A stretch of 63,189 nt of DNA, from contig NZ_CABEGA010000019.1 in assembly GCF_901521055.1 (NCBI RefSeq), positions 1 to 63,189 of the forward strand, read 5' to 3'. The stretch comes from Cellulomonas hominis. Its GTDB lineage: Bacteria; Actinomycetota; Actinomycetes; Actinomycetales; Cellulomonadaceae. The position numbers and the translations under genes were made by a program. The notes below the pieces were generated by a model, which had not been told where the DNA came from, did no database searches, and worked only from the letters and a program-made list of their open reading frames with translations. Of the stretch, positions 9,252 through 18,778 are shown piece after piece (within the stretch, counting starts at the first letter, position 1; each line of letters starts with the position of its first letter).

Positions 9252-10241
9252 TCATGCGCGGGGGTGTGCTTGCTCGAACGACGCGCGGAGGCGGTCCGCG
9301 GTCACGTGGGTGTAGCGCTGGGTGGTCGCGAGGCTGGCGTGACCCAGCACCTCCTGCACGCTGCGCAGGTCGGAGCCACCCTCCAGCAGGTGCGTCGCCA
9401 CCGAGTGTCGCAGAGCGTGGGGCGCGACGTCGTCCACTTCTGCCAGCCGGGCGATCTCGTGCACGACCTGCCGCAGCTGCCGCTGGTCCGCGCGGGCCCC
9501 GCGACGGCCCAGGAGCAGCGCGGGACCGGACGTGGGCGTCGCCAGCGCGGGGCGCCCGCGGGTCAGCCAGGCCTCGGCCGCGTCGACCGCCGGCTCACCG
9601 ACGGGGACCACGCGCTGCTTGTCGCCCTTGCCGGTGACCCGGAGCGTCCGGGACCCGAGGTCCAGGTCGTCGACGTCCGCGCCGCTCAGCTCGCCGACCC
9701 GCACACCGGTGGCGTACAGCAGCTCGAGGGCCGCCCAGTCCCGCAGGTGCACGGCGTCGCCGTCGTCCGCGCGGACGCGGGCGGTGTCGAGCAGCGCCGC
9801 CGCCGAGCCCTGGTCCAGGACCGTCGGCAGGTGCGAGGCGGGACGGGCGCTCGCGAGGCGCAGCGCCGGGTCCTGCGCGACCCGGCCCGTGCGTGCCGCC
9901 CAGGCGAAGAACGTCCGGGCCGCCGCACCGCGCCGGGCGAGCGTCGCGCGGCTGCGCCGGGAGGCGGCCATCGCGGCCAGCCAGCCGCGCAGGACGGCGA
10001 TGTCGACGGCCGTGAGGTCCGGGACGCCGTGGCGACGCGCGTAGCCCGCGAGGTCCGCCAGGTCGGCCAGGTAGGCGCGCACGGTGTTCTCGGACAGGCC
10101 GCGCTGGGCCCGCAGATGGAGCGCGAACTCCTCGGCCACGGGGGTGATCCCCCGTGCCGTTCCCGCAGCCGCCCCCGTGTGCACGGGACTACGGTCACCC
10201 GTCACACCTCCGGGCGACAAGCGGTCTGTGGTGCGTTTCAC
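9252..10241 (-). CDS. xerC: Tyrosine recombinase XerC
   Basis: Site-specific recombinase that resolves chromosome dimers at dif with XerD. At 329 aa it carries a SAM-like N-terminal core-binding domain (about 30-115) and the catalytic domain. The catalytic set is visible: Arg in [11 protein letters not shown], Lys in [24 protein letters not shown] (H-x-x-R), then [15 protein letters not shown] (His and Tyr). The GTG at 10241 has AGGGG four bases upstream; shorter GTG starts are possible. The dprA-xerC-sigma neighbourhood is the usual housekeeping context, not an integrated element. Confidence 0.93.
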   Translation of the reverse strand: MKRTTDRLSPGGVTGDRSPVHTGAAAGTARGITPVAEEFALHLRAQRGLSENTVRAYLADLADLAGYARRHGVPDLTAVDIAVLRGWLAAMAASRRSRATLARRGAAARTFFAWAARTGRVAQDPALRLASARPASHLPTVLDQGSAAALLDTARVRADDGDAVHLRDWAALELLYATGVRVGELSGADVDDLDLGSRTLRVTGKGDKQRVVPVGEPAVDAAEAWLTRGRPALATPTSGPALLLGRRGARADQRQLRQVVHEIARLAEVDDVAPHALRHSVATHLLEGGSDLRSVQEVLGHASLATTQRYTHVTADRLRASFEQAHPRA

Positions 10242-10422
10242 CCACCCCTGTACGAATCACGGGCAAATGTCCGATTCGGTGTCCGATTTACATGCCCTTT
10301 CAGGCGTGTCCGGAAGTTCCCGCGTCCACCCTTCGGACGGTCCGCGTCCGGTCCCGTGTCCCCCGTCGGTGTGAATGCGTTTTCCAGGGCGTGCGAGGCG
10401 GCGTCTGGTGTGCCATGCCGCC
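10242..10422. promoter_or_regulatory. xerC upstream region with direct repeats
   Basis: This 181-bp gap contains less GC-rich sequence than its surroundings and two direct repeats, TGTCCGATT at 10268-10276 and 10280-10288 (12-bp period), 27-47 bp upstream of the xerC start. They could be an operator or part of the promoter. At the other end GAGGCGGC (10395-10402) and GCCGCCTC (10417-10424) form an 8-bp stem overlapping the dprA stop, a weak terminator candidate. Confidence 0.4.
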
Positions 10423-11808
10423 TCACCGGTGGCCGGCCGAGCGGCGCTCCGGGGCGCGCCGCCACCCGCCGTCGACCCGCTGCGCCGCGCCGTCGAGCTC
10501 CAGCAGGCCGAGCGCCCCCGCCGTCTCCCGCGACGCCAGTCCCGCTCGCCGCGCCACCTCGCCGACCGCCAGGGCGCGGCGCTGCAGCAGCGCGTCGAGC
10601 ACCCGCGAGGGGACGGTGTCCGCCCGGTCGGTGACCCCCGCTACGGCACTGGCGCCGCTGGCGCCGCTACCGCCGCTCCCGTCGAGTCCGTCCCGCCCGT
10701 CCAACCCGTCCCGCCCTGGCGCTGGTCCCGCGCCGCCGGCGGCACCCGTTCCCGCGCGCGAGCCTCCTCCGGGGTCGGCGGGGACGGGCCCGAGCAGGTC
10801 CAGCACCTCGTCGGTGTCCGTGACGCAGACCGCGGCGCCCTCCCTCAGCAGCCGGTGGCAGCCGGTCGACGCCATGGAGGTGACGGGACCGGGCACCGCG
10901 CCGAGGGGCCGGAGCAGCTCGGCGGCGCGGGCGGCCGTGCTCAGCGCCCCGGACCGCCACGCCGCCTCGACCACCACCGTCGCACCCGATACGGCCGCGA
11001 TGAGCCGGTTGCGCTGGAGGAACCGGGAGCGCGTCGGCGGGGTGCCGGGAGGGCTCTCCGCGACGAGCGCGCCGCCGTCGGCCACCACCCGCTCGAGCAG
11101 GTCGCGGTTGCCCGCCGGCGACGGCCGGTCGATGCCGCCGGCAAGCAAGGCGACCGTCGGTCCGCCGGCCGCGAGCGCCCCGCGATGCGCGGCCACGTCG
11201 ATGCCGTAGGCCCCGCCGGACACGACGGTCACTCCGTGGGACGCCAGCCCGCCGCCGAGCCCGACGGCGACGTGCTCGCCGTACGGGGTCGAGGCCCGGG
11301 CGCCCACCACGGCCACCGAGCGCCGGGTCAGCCCGTCCAGCGCGGCGCCGCCACGAACCCACAGGCACAGCGGCGCCAGGGGCCCCAGGTCGTCGAGCCG
11401 CGCGGGCCAGCCCGGTCCGCCGGGCACCAGCAGCACCCCGCCCTCGCGTGCCAGCGCGTCCAGCGCCCTCCTGGGGTCGAGGCCGTCGAGGCGGGGCGCC
11501 CAGCGCGGGAGCGCCCGCGAGAGGACGCGGACGGTCGCCGCCGCCGTGGCGCCACCCGACGCCGCGCCCACCGGCGTCGGTACCGTCGCACCCGCCTCCC
11601 CGGCGCCCCGCGCGTGCACGAGCCCGCGCAGCCGCTGCCACGCGGTCTCCGGAGCCTCGCCGACCGCCTGCGCCGCCCACCGGAGCGCGGTCGGCGCGCC
11701 CAGTGCGGTCACGACCGCCCCGGCCGCCGCGTCCCCGGGCTCCGCGACGATGCTCCACGCCGCGCGCGCCAGCAGCTCAGCCTCGGACGGGTGTGCCGCG
11801 CCGGGCAT
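10423..11808 (-). CDS. dprA: DNA-processing protein DprA
   Basis: Loads RecA on single-stranded DNA during transformation; kept in many non-competent actinobacteria. At 461 aa it has an N-terminal SAM-like part (about 1-60), the Rossmann-like DprA core (RRSVAVVGARASTPYG, VSGGAYGIDVAAHRGAL, SRFLQRNRLIA) and a C-terminal winged-helix-like segment (about 400-445). Before that segment lies a Gly/Asp-rich linker with the repeated word RDGLDG. The ATG at 11808 overlaps the comM stop by one base. The core motifs are intact. Confidence 0.94.
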   Translation of the reverse strand: MPGAAHPSEAELLARAAWSIVAEPGDAAAGAVVTALGAPTALRWAAQAVGEAPETAWQRLRGLVHARGAGEAGATVPTPVGAASGGATAAATVRVLSRALPRWAPRLDGLDPRRALDALAREGGVLLVPGGPGWPARLDDLGPLAPLCLWVRGGAALDGLTRRSVAVVGARASTPYGEHVAVGLGGGLASHGVTVVSGGAYGIDVAAHRGALAAGGPTVALLAGGIDRPSPAGNRDLLERVVADGGALVAESPPGTPPTRSRFLQRNRLIAAVSGATVVVEAAWRSGALSTAARAAELLRPLGAVPGPVTSMASTGCHRLLREGAAVCVTDTDEVLDLLGPVPADPGGGSRAGTGAAGGAGPAPGRDGLDGRDGLDGSGGSGASGASAVAGVTDRADTVPSRVLDALLQRRALAVGEVARRAGLASRETAGALGLLELDGAAQRVDGGWRRAPERRSAGHR

Positions 11809-13337
11809 CACCCCACCTGCCCGCGGGTGCGCAGCGCGACGCCGGTCCCGATGTCGTTCCCGTCCGGCGCCGCGCGCCCGGCGAGGTCGGCGACGGTCCA
11901 GGCCAGCCGCAGCACCCGGTCGGCACCGCGGAGCGTGAGGCGCCCCTCGTCGACCGCGACGTCGACCGGCCGCAGGAGCCCCGGCGTCGCCCGCAGCCGC
12001 TCGCGCAGCACGCGGCCCGGGACGTCGGCGTTCACGCGCCACGGCGTGCCCGCCCAGCGGGCTGCCTGGGCGGCGCGCGCTGCCGCGACGCGGGCCGCCA
12101 CCACCGCCGTCGACTCCCCCGCGCCGACCAGCGCGGCGCTCCGGACCGCGGGCACCTCGACCTGCACGTCCACCCGGTCGAGCAGCGGGCCGGAGATCTT
12201 GCCGAAGTACCGGCGGCGGTCCAGCGACGTGCACCGGCAGCCCAGCCCGTTGCCGACGGCCTGCCCGCACGGGCACGGGTTCGCCGCGAGGACCAGCTGG
12301 AACCGCGCCGGGTAGCGGGCCGCACCGCCGGACCGGTGGATCACGAGCTCGCCGTGCTCCAGCGGCTGCCGGAGCGTCTGCAGCACGGTGGTCGAGAACT
12401 CCGGGGCCTCGTCCATGAACAGCACACCCCGGTGCGCCCGTGACGCCGCGCCGGGTCGCGGGGTGCCGCTGCCACCGCCGACGATGCTCGCCGGCGTGGC
12501 GGTGTGGTGCGGGTCCTCGAACGGCGGGCGCCGGAGCAGCCCGTCTGTCGGGTCGAACGTGCCGGCGACCGAGTGCACGGCCGTGACCTCGACGGCGTCC
12601 TCCTCGGCGAGGTCCGGCAGCAGGCCGGGCAGCCGCGACGCGAGCATCGTCTTGCCCGCGCCGGGCGGCCCGACGAGCAGCAGGTGGTGCGCCCCGGCTG
12701 CGGCCACCTCGACCGCCGCCCGCGCCTCGTCCTGCCCGAGGACGTCGGCCAGGTCGCCCACCGGTGCCCGGCCGACGACCGCGTGCCGGCTCACGGCGAC
12801 GGGGGCGACGTCGGGGACGGTGACGGTGCCGCCGTGCCGCCGCACCACCTCCGCGAGCGTGCTGCACCCGACGACCCGGGCGCCCGGCACCAGCGCGGCC
12901 TCGGCGACGTCCGCTGTCGGCACGACGACGTCCGGCCTGCCGGCGGCCACGGCGGCCGCCACGGCGGGCAGGACCCCCCGGACGGGCCGCAGGCGACCGT
13001 CCAGCCCGAGCTCGCCCAGGTGCACCGTCCGGGCGGCCTGCGCGGGGTCGAGCAGCTCGGCCGCCGCCAGGACGGAGACGGCGACCGCCAGGTCGAACGC
13101 GGGGCCGGACTTGGGCAGGGCGGCCGGCGAGAGGTTCACGGTCACCCGCCGATTCGGCCACGTCAGGCCGGTCGAGCCGATCGCCGCGCGGACCCGGTCC
13201 CGCGACTCGGCCAGCGACGCGTCGGGCAGGCCGACGAGCACGAAGGCCGGCAGGGACGCCGCGAGGTGCGCCTCGACCTCGACCACGGTGCCCGTCAGCC
13301 CGACCAGGCCGACGGCGAACGTCCGTCCGAGCGCCAT
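11808..13337 (-). CDS. YifB/ComM-family AAA+ ATPase (Mg-chelatase-like)
   Basis: ComM-type helicase that promotes branch migration during natural transformation in studied species. At 509 aa it has an N-terminal ChlI-like domain (MALGRTFAVGLVGL, PAFVLVGLPDASLAESRDRV). The AAA+ module follows with Walker A VGPPGAGKTML and Walker B LFMDEAPEF, then the Cys-rich ANPCPCG segment. The ATG at 13337 gives the family N-terminus and overlaps the yraN stop. The comM-dprA pair is conserved, but no other competence genes are in the window. Confidence 0.92.
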   Translation of the reverse strand: MALGRTFAVGLVGLTGTVVEVEAHLAASLPAFVLVGLPDASLAESRDRVRAAIGSTGLTWPNRRVTVNLSPAALPKSGPAFDLAVAVSVLAAAELLDPAQAARTVHLGELGLDGRLRPVRGVLPAVAAAVAAGRPDVVVPTADVAEAALVPGARVVGCSTLAEVVRRHGGTVTVPDVAPVAVSRHAVVGRAPVGDLADVLGQDEARAAVEVAAAGAHHLLLVGPPGAGKTMLASRLPGLLPDLAEEDAVEVTAVHSVAGTFDPTDGLLRRPPFEDPHHTATPASIVGGGSGTPRPGAASRAHRGVLFMDEAPEFSTTVLQTLRQPLEHGELVIHRSGGAARYPARFQLVLAANPCPCGQAVGNGLGCRCTSLDRRRYFGKISGPLLDRVDVQVEVPAVRSAALVGAGESTAVVAARVAAARAAQAARWAGTPWRVNADVPGRVLRERLRATPGLLRPVDVAVDEGRLTLRGADRVLRLAWTVADLAGRAAPDGNDIGTGVALRTRGQVG

Positions 13338-13738
13338 CAGCCGACCCCCACCAGGTGCTCGACGCGCGGGGGCCCGTGCGGGACGAGCTCCACCGCCACC
13401 ACGTCGAGCCGGACGCCGGTGCAGCGCACGTCGTGCTCCGCGAGCCACTGGGCGGTCAGCACGCGCATGCGACGCACCTTCGGCGGTGTCACGGCCTCCG
13501 CGGGCGTCCCGTACGCGCCGCTGCGCCGGGTCTTGACCTCGACGCCCACCACCTCGTCGACGCCGACGTCCAGCGCGACGACGTCGAGCTCACCGGCCCG
13601 GCCGTACCAGTTCCGGTCCAGCACCCGCCAGCCGAGGCCGAGCAGGTGCGCCGCGGCGAGGTCCTCCCCCAGCCGCCCGACCTGCTGCCGCGCGTCGCGC
13701 CGTCGTCCGTCCTGCCGTCGTCCGTCCTGTGCCCGCAT
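13337..13738 (-). CDS. UPF0102 (YraN) endonuclease-like protein
   Basis: Small nuclease-fold protein of unknown function. At 133 aa it shows the family motifs: GRLGEDLAAAHL, GWRVLDRNWYGRAGELDVVA and VGVEVKTRR, with the E-x-D and E-V-K residues of the PD-(D/E)XK fold present. I chose the ATG at 13738, which has GGAGGTGA five bases upstream; a longer GTG start at 13762 would run through that site. The usual rnhB-yraN-comM-dprA order supports the call. A 113-bp gap without recognisable features separates it from the DUF2469 gene. Confidence 0.92.
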   Translation of the reverse strand: MRAQDGRRQDGRRRDARQQVGRLGEDLAAAHLLGLGWRVLDRNWYGRAGELDVVALDVGVDEVVGVEVKTRRSGAYGTPAEAVTPPKVRRMRVLTAQWLAEHDVRCTGVRLDVVAVELVPHGPPRVEHLVGVG

Positions 13739-13851
13739 CCGCGTCACCTCCGGGCACGACACTGCCCGGGGAGGTCACGCGGCTCGACCGGCTGGGGCCG
13801 ATCCTGGGGACGACGCGCGCCGCCGCCCGTTGTGGACGGCTCGGTGCCCGC

Positions 13852-14175
13852 TCAGCGGGCGAAGCCGCTCCCGCTGCCGAGGTCCAGGTCCGCCTTGACC
13901 AGCTCCTCGACGTTGACGTCCTTGAACGTCACGACGCGCACCGACTTCACGAAGCGGGCGGAGCGGTAGACGTCCCACACCCACGCGTCGGCGAGCGTCA
14001 GCTCGAAGTAGACCTCGCCGGCCGCCGAGCGCACCTGCAGGTCGACGTGGTTGGCCAGGTAGAACCGGCGCTCGGTCTCCACGACGTACGAGAACAGGCC
14101 CACCGCGTCGCGGTACTCGCGATAGAGCGCGAGCTCCATCTCGGTCTCGTAGTTCTCCAGGTCTTCCGCGCTCAC
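13852..14175 (-). CDS. DUF2469 domain-containing protein
   Basis: A 107-aa conserved actinobacterial protein of unknown function. It is strongly family-like: SAEDLENYETEMELALYREY at the start, then VVETERRFYLANHVDLQVRS and the end motif VKADLDLG. The GTG at 14175 gives the typical length, and a GGGGGA site lies about ten bases upstream. It follows rnhB by 30 bp and ends the rnhB-linked group. No catalytic motif is evident. Confidence 0.92.
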   Translation of the reverse strand: MSAEDLENYETEMELALYREYRDAVGLFSYVVETERRFYLANHVDLQVRSAAGEVYFELTLADAWVWDVYRSARFVKSVRVVTFKDVNVEELVKADLDLGSGSGFAR

Positions 14176-14205
14176 CCGACCATCATCCCCCATGCGGGGG
14201 CGGCG

Positions 14206-14985
14206 TCACGCCTCGGCGCCGACCGCGGGCTCCGCCCCGAGCGGGAGCCGCCAGGACCGGCGGTGCCACGGGCTGGGGCCGAGGGTGCGCAGGGCCGCCA
14301 CGTGCTCGTCGGAGGCGTAGCCCTTGTTGGAGTCCCAGCGGTACTCCGGGTGCTGCGCCGCGAGGTCGACCATGAGGCCGTCGCGCTCGCACTTCGCAAG
14401 GACGCTCGCCGCGGCCACGGTGGCGCAGCTGCGGTCGGCCTTGACCCGCAGGTGCACGCGGGGCTCGCCGGCGAGCGCGAGCGCGGGGTCCGGCTCCGCC
14501 TCGAACAGCTCGCCCTGCGCGGGCTGCGACAGCCAGTCGTGCGAGCCGTCGAGCACCACGGCGTCGACCGGCCCGGCGACCTCCGCGGCGGCGGCCAGGG
14601 CGCGCCGGCCGGCGAGCCGGAGCGCGGCGATGATCCCGACCGCGTCGATCTCCTCGGCCGAGGCGTGCCCGACCGCGCGGGCGACGCCCCACCGGCTCAG
14701 CGCGGGCACGAGCGCGGCGCGCGCGGCGGGCGTCAGCAGCTTGGAGTCCGCCACGCCGCGGGGGCAGCTGCGGGTGCGCGCGTCGATGACGACCACGCCC
14801 ACGCTGACCGGTCCGGCCAGGGACCCGCGGCCGACCTCGTCCATGCCCGCGACCAGGAGGGCGCCGTCGCGGAGCAGGCCGCGCTCGTGCCGCAGGTGCG
14901 GGACGGGCCGGGGCGCGGACGGTCGCGCGGGGGCCCGCACCGGTCCGACCGGTGCGCTCTGCGGGGCGTCGTCGAGCAGGGTCAT
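14206..14985 (-). CDS. rnhB: Ribonuclease HII
   Basis: Removes ribonucleotides from DNA and RNA primers. At 259 aa, the catalytic acids are visible in [13 protein letters not shown] (Asp-Glu) and VVLDGSHDW (Asp); [11 protein letters not shown] and [16 protein letters not shown] are further family motifs. An N-terminal Pro/Ala-rich segment of about 45 residues precedes the fold. The ATG at 14985 overlaps the lepB stop (ATGA), so translation is coupled. Confidence 0.95.
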   Translation of the reverse strand: MTLLDDAPQSAPVGPVRAPARPSAPRPVPHLRHERGLLRDGALLVAGMDEVGRGSLAGPVSVGVVVIDARTRSCPRGVADSKLLTPAARAALVPALSRWGVARAVGHASAEEIDAVGIIAALRLAGRRALAAAAEVAGPVDAVVLDGSHDWLSQPAQGELFEAEPDPALALAGEPRVHLRVKADRSCATVAAASVLAKCERDGLMVDLAAQHPEYRWDSNKGYASDEHVAALRTLGPSPWHRRSWRLPLGAEPAVGAEA

Positions 14986-15719
14986 GACGGGTCCGGGACC
15001 TCGTCGAAGACGTCGCCCGGGTTGCGCAGGAGCCCGAGCCGGTCGACCGGCCACAGGGTGACGAAGGCGGTGCCGACCACGTCGTCCACCGGCACGGCGC
15101 CGCCGCCCGGGTCGCCGAGGTGCCACCGCGAGTCGGCGGAGTGCTGGCGGTTGTCGCCCATCACCCAGAGCGAGCCGGAGGGCACGATCACGTCGAAGGC
15201 GATCTCGCTGGGGCTCGCGCCGGGGGCCAGGTACTCCGACTCGTCGACCGCGGCGCCGTTGACCGTCAGCGGCGATCCGTCGCCCGCGGACGCCACGCGG
15301 TCGCCCGGCAGGCCGATGACCCGCTTGATGAGGTGGTCCTCGGACTGCTGCGGCATGAGGCCGATGGCGATCAGGGCGTCCTGGAACGCGTTCGTCTCGG
15401 GCACCGCCTGCTGGTCCAGCCAGCCACCCGGGTCGGCGAAGACGACGATGTCACCGCGGTGCAGGTCGAACGGGCCCGGCGCGAGCTTGCTGACGAGCAC
15501 GCGGTCGCCCTCGAGCAGCGTGTCGTGCATGGAGGCGCTGGGGATGAAGAACGCCTGCGCGAGGAACGTCTTGACCACCCAGGACAGGACGATCGCGCTG
15601 ATGAGGATGATCGCCGTCTCGCGGACGAACGACGCGACCGGTCCCCGTCGGCGCGGGGCGCGTGGTGCCGCGCCGGAGCGGGCCTCCTGGCTGGCGGGGG
15701 CAGCGTCCTGGTCCGTCAC
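14982..15719 (-). CDS. lepB: Signal peptidase I
   Basis: Membrane serine protease that cleaves Sec and Tat signal peptides outside the membrane. At 245 aa, one transmembrane segment (about 33-54) precedes the catalytic Ser63 ([12 protein letters not shown]), with general-base Lys132 ([12 protein letters not shown]) and the later box [16 protein letters not shown]. The GTG at 15719 is preceded by GGGAG. The Arg-rich cytoplasmic N-terminus is normal. It lies downstream of the rplS terminator and upstream of rnhB, the usual actinobacterial order. Confidence 0.95.
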   Translation of the reverse strand: MTDQDAAPASQEARSGAAPRAPRRRGPVASFVRETAIILISAIVLSWVVKTFLAQAFFIPSASMHDTLLEGDRVLVSKLAPGPFDLHRGDIVVFADPGGWLDQQAVPETNAFQDALIAIGLMPQQSEDHLIKRVIGLPGDRVASAGDGSPLTVNGAAVDESEYLAPGASPSEIAFDVIVPSGSLWVMGDNRQHSADSRWHLGDPGGGAVPVDDVVGTAFVTLWPVDRLGLLRNPGDVFDEVPDPS

Positions 15720-15786
15720 CGGTTCACTCTCCCACGTCGTCGACCACCTGCCCACATCCCGCGCCGCGCCGGGGCGCGGCCCCCCG

Positions 15787-15836
15787 GACGCCGGACGGGC
15801 GGCCACCCGGCGCTCCGGTGGCCGCCCGTCGGCGTC
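15787..15836 (-). terminator. Hairpin terminator after rplS
   Basis: Arms 15787-15807 and 15817-15836 form a 20-bp stem with one bulged G and a 9-nt loop. It begins 10 bp after the rplS stop. This insulates rplS from lepB. Confidence 0.85.
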
Positions 15837-15846
15837 GTGCGAGGTC

Positions 15847-16215
15847 TCAGGCCTTCTTGGCCGGGACCGCGTCGCGCTTCTCCTTGATCTTGGCCTTCTT
15901 GCCACGGAGGTTGCGCAGGTAGTACAGCTTCGCGCGACGCACGTCACCGCGCGTGACGACCTCGATCGACTCCAGCGTCGGGGAGTGCACGGGGAACGTG
16001 CGCTCGACGCCGACACCGAAGGAGACCTTGCGGACGGTGAAGGTCTCGCGCACGCCGTCGCCCTGGCGCGCGATGACGACGCCCTGGAAGACCTGGACGC
16101 GGGAGCGGTTGCCCTCGACGACCTTGACGTTGACCTTCAGCGTGTCACCGGCGCGGAAGTCCGGGATGTCGGTGCGGAGGGAGGCCGCATCGATCTGGTC
16201 GAGGATCTGGGACAT
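15847..16215 (-). CDS. rplS: 50S ribosomal protein L19
   Basis: Large-subunit protein at the 30S-50S interface. At 122 aa the L19 motifs are present: [53 protein letters not shown] and [20 protein letters not shown]. The ATG at 16215 gives the family N-terminus. It sits 215 bp after trmD with its own structured upstream region and ends at a strong terminator, so it is probably transcribed independently. Confidence 0.97.
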   Translation of the reverse strand: MSQILDQIDAASLRTDIPDFRAGDTLKVNVKVVEGNRSRVQVFQGVVIARQGDGVRETFTVRKVSFGVGVERTFPVHSPTLESIEVVTRGDVRRAKLYYLRNLRGKKAKIKEKRDAVPAKKA

Positions 16216-16335
16216 CGTGTGTCGCTTTCTCGCCGTGCCACAGGTCACGCGCGTCGTCGTCGGCACCCAGGGGCGCCGGGATGGCAGTGAGTGAGGTGTG
16301 CGGCCGATCGCTCGGCGGGTCGTGGGTCGTCTCCC

Positions 16336-16384
16336 CTGTGGCAGAGACGCGACTGTCGCGCACCGACCGACCAGTCTGCCACAG
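16336..16384 (-). promoter_or_regulatory. Inverted repeat in the trmD-rplS gap (candidate leader)
   Basis: CTGTGGCAGA (16336-16345) and TCTGCCACAG (16375-16384) are a perfect 10-bp inverted repeat separated by 29 nt, 120-170 bp upstream of rplS. It could be a trmD terminator or part of an rplS leader; L19 leaders exist in other phyla. The rest of 16216-16430 shows no gene. Confidence 0.45.
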
Positions 16385-16430
16385 CTGGCAGCGCGCGGTC
16401 GAAACGCGTCTGCGTGACGTCGCTCGCAGG

Positions 16431-17213
16431 TCAGCCGTCCGCCGGTGCCACGCCACCCTCGCCGACCGTCCAGCCGAGCTCGGCCAGCACGGCCCGGTCC
16501 GCCGCGTCGAGGCCGGCGGGGTCCAGGACGGTCAGCAGGTCCGGGCGCCGGGCCGCCGTGCGGGCCAGCGCCTGGTCCCGGCGCCAGCGCTCGACCCGGC
16601 CGTGGTGACCGGACAGCAGCACCTCGGGCACCTCGATGTCGCGCCAGGCCGGCGGCTTCGTGTACACCGGGTACTCCAGGAGGCCGGCGCTGCCGTGCGA
16701 CTCCTCGACCAGCGACGCGGGGTTGCCCACGACGCCGGGCAGCAGGCGGACGACCGCCTCGACCAGCACCATCGCGGCCGCCTCGCCGCCGTTGAGCACG
16801 TAGTCGCCGATCGAGTACTCGTCGACCCGGACCCCCGGCCGGGTGGCGTAGTGCTCCGCGACGCGGGCGTCGATGCCCTCGTACCGGCCGCACGCGACGA
16901 CCAGGTGCTCGTCGGACGCCCAGCGCTCTGCGTGCCGCTGCGTGAGCGGCGCACCCGACGGGGTCGGCAGCAGCAGGTGCGTGCCCTCGACCACCAGGTC
17001 GTCCAGCGCCGTGCCCCAGACGTCCGGGCGCATGACCATGCCCGCGCCCCCGCCGAACGGGGTGTCGTCGACCGTGCGGTGCCGGTCGGTCGCCCAGTCG
17101 CGCAGGTCGTGCACCCGCAGGTCGACGAGCCCGGACCGGCGCGCCTTGCCGACGAGCGACAGGTCGAGCGGCGTCAGGTAGTCCGGGAAGATCGAGACGA
17201 TGTCGATGCGCAC
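16431..17213 (-). CDS. trmD: tRNA (guanine-N1)-methyltransferase
   Basis: Makes m1G37 in tRNAs and prevents frameshifting. At 260 aa, the trefoil-knot SAM site is seen in [14 protein letters not shown] and [15 protein letters not shown], with the usual N-terminus [10 protein letters not shown] and [12 protein letters not shown]. The start is a GTG at 17213, one base after the rimM stop, giving tight coupling. It is followed by the rplS leader region. Confidence 0.96.
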   Translation of the reverse strand: MRIDIVSIFPDYLTPLDLSLVGKARRSGLVDLRVHDLRDWATDRHRTVDDTPFGGGAGMVMRPDVWGTALDDLVVEGTHLLLPTPSGAPLTQRHAERWASDEHLVVACGRYEGIDARVAEHYATRPGVRVDEYSIGDYVLNGGEAAAMVLVEAVVRLLPGVVGNPASLVEESHGSAGLLEYPVYTKPPAWRDIEVPEVLLSGHHGRVERWRRDQALARTAARRPDLLTVLDPAGLDAADRAVLAELGWTVGEGGVAPADG

Positions 17214-17214
17214 G

Positions 17215-17793
17215 TCAGTCGTCGTCCCCCGGGCCCGTCGTCTCCTCGCTGACCACGAGGTTGGCCGCGTCCGAGGCGAGCAGGCCGCCCGGCGGGTCGA
17301 GGACGACCCGGCCGCCCGGCACGTCCACGACGGGGACGATCGCCCGGACGAACGGGACGAGCGTCCTGCTGCCGTCCGGCTCGCGCAGGACGAGGACGTC
17401 GTGCGCGGGGTGGTGCTCGAGGCCGACGACCTCGCCGAGGACGCGCCCGTCGACGTGCTCGGCGCGCAGCCCGGCGAGCTCGTGCGGGTACCAGGCGTCC
17501 TCCTCGTCGTCCGCCGCGGCGTCTGCCACGTCCCCCTCGGCGACCTCCACCACCAGCTCGGTGCCGCGCAGCGCCTCCGCCGCGGTGCGGTCGTGCGCCT
17601 CGGCGAACGTGACGTACCAGCGGCCCTGCGCCACCCGCGTGCGCTCGACGGTCAGCGGGCCGCGGTCGGCCGGCTCGGTCGGCAGGACGGCGCCGACGGC
17701 CAGCCGCTCCTCGGGGTCGTCGGTGCGCAGGTCCAGCGCGACCTCGCCGCGCAGCCCGTGGGCGCGCCCGATCCGGGCGACCGTCAGCAGCAT
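17215..17793 (-). CDS. rimM: Ribosome maturation factor RimM
   Basis: Assists 30S head assembly by binding S19. At 192 aa, the N-terminal barrel has [14 protein letters not shown] and the C-terminal PRC-barrel domain contains [12 protein letters not shown] and [23 protein letters not shown] (cited as two parts, VPFVRAIVP and VVLDPPGG). An acidic stretch (about 95-105) joins them. The ATG at 17793 has GAGAGGA upstream. It starts after the rpsP-khpA terminator and is coupled to trmD. Confidence 0.94.
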   Translation of the reverse strand: MLLTVARIGRAHGLRGEVALDLRTDDPEERLAVGAVLPTEPADRGPLTVERTRVAQGRWYVTFAEAHDRTAAEALRGTELVVEVAEGDVADAAADDEEDAWYPHELAGLRAEHVDGRVLGEVVGLEHHPAHDVLVLREPDGSRTLVPFVRAIVPVVDVPGGRVVLDPPGGLLASDAANLVVSEETTGPGDDD

Positions 17794-17869
17794 GGGGTTC
17801 CTCTCAGGGCGTCCGGTGGATCCGGACCAGCGTAGGGGGACGGCGACCCGGGCGGCCCCGGGCACGGGA

Positions 17870-17900
17870 CAGGCCCGGTCCCGCGGGGGGACCGGGCCTG
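17870..17900 (-). terminator. Hairpin terminator after khpA
   Basis: A perfect 13-bp stem (17870-17882 with 17888-17900) closes a 5-nt loop. It starts 46 bp after the khpA stop. It separates rpsP-khpA from rimM-trmD, which are often co-transcribed in other bacteria. Confidence 0.8.
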
Positions 17901-17945
17901 CTCCGGTGTCTCACCGCGCCGTCGAGGACGGCGCGGGTGCGCGGC

Positions 17946-18185
17946 TCACCGCCGGGCGACGTCCACCACGTCCACGCGGACCGGACCCTGGCTCGACAGC
18001 GCACCGACGACGGTGCGCAGCGCGCGGGCCGTCCGGCCGCCGCGGCCGATGACCCGGCCGAGGTCGTCGGGGTGGACCCGGACCTCGAGCAGGTCACCGC
18101 GGCGGAGCGTGCGGGCGTCGACCTGCACGTCGTCCGGGTGGTCGACGATGCCCCGGACCAGGTGCTCCAGCGCGTCGGCGAGCAT
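17946..18185 (-). CDS. KH-domain RNA-binding protein (KhpA-like)
   Basis: A 79-aa single KH domain of the KhpA (YlqC/UPF0109) family, which binds RNA with KhpB and affects cell elongation in Gram-positives. The GxxG loop is GRGG within DLGRVIGRGGRTARALR. The ATG at 18185 overlaps the rpsP stop by one base (TGATG). The rpsP-khpA pairing is the conserved arrangement. The Firmicute function is only inferred here. Confidence 0.93.
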   Translation of the reverse strand: MLADALEHLVRGIVDHPDDVQVDARTLRRGDLLEVRVHPDDLGRVIGRGGRTARALRTVVGALSSQGPVRVDVVDVARR

Positions 18186-18613
18186 CAGGCCTGCTCGTCC
18201 TCGGCCGACGCGTCAGCGGCGGGGGCCTCGGCGGCGGCGGCCTTCTTCTCGGACGCCTTGGCCTTGGCCTTCTCGGCGTCCGCGGCGACGGCGTCGACCG
18301 CGGCCTTGACGTCGGCCGGGGCGGCCTTCGTCCGCAGGGTGCCCTCGGCGCCCGGCAGGCCCTTGAACTTCTGCCAGTCGCCGGTCACCTTGAGCAGCGC
18401 GAGGACCTGCTCGGACGGCTGCGCGCCGACGCCGAGCCAGTACTGCGCACGCTCGGAGGAGATCTCGATGAGCGAGGGCTCCTCGGTGGGGTGGTACTTG
18501 CCGATCTCCTCGATGACGCGGCCGTCACGCTTGGTGCGGGAGTCCGCGACGACGACGCGGTAGTACGGCGCCCGGATCTTGCCGAGGCGCTTCAGGCGGA
18601 TCTTGGTGGCCAC
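18185..18613 (-). CDS. rpsP: 30S ribosomal protein S16 with Ala/Lys-rich tail
   Basis: Small-subunit assembly protein. At 142 aa the core (about 1-85) shows [20 protein letters not shown] and [13 protein letters not shown]. The remaining ~55 residues are an Ala/Lys/Glu tail typical of actinobacterial S16. The GTG at 18613 has AGGAGAG upstream. The region 18614-18778 holds its promoter; TGTACT (minus strand, 18736-18731) is a possible -10, with no clear -35. Confidence 0.96.
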   Translation of the reverse strand: MATKIRLKRLGKIRAPYYRVVVADSRTKRDGRVIEEIGKYHPTEEPSLIEISSERAQYWLGVGAQPSEQVLALLKVTGDWQKFKGLPGAEGTLRTKAAPADVKAAVDAVAADAEKAKAKASEKKAAAAEAPAADASAEDEQA

Positions 18614-18778
18614 AGTGTGGTCTCTCCTGGGGTGTCTACGGGGCGGTCGTCGCGGGCTGCACGTGGGGCATGCGGCCCGGTCCGACCTGAAGGACACGAT
18701 CGCGTGCGGGTAGAGGGGCCGCGCGCGCCGAGTACAGCAGGCCATTGTGCCAGACGCGCAGGCCCGCACGCGACCGCC

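Noticed and set aside
9252..10241. Phage or island integrase
   Set aside because: The dprA-xerC-sigma context, the lack of an adjacent tRNA or att sites and the absence of phage genes favour housekeeping XerC.
10423..13337. A functional competence locus
   Set aside because: dprA and comM are widespread housekeeping genes; no comE-type uptake genes are in the window.
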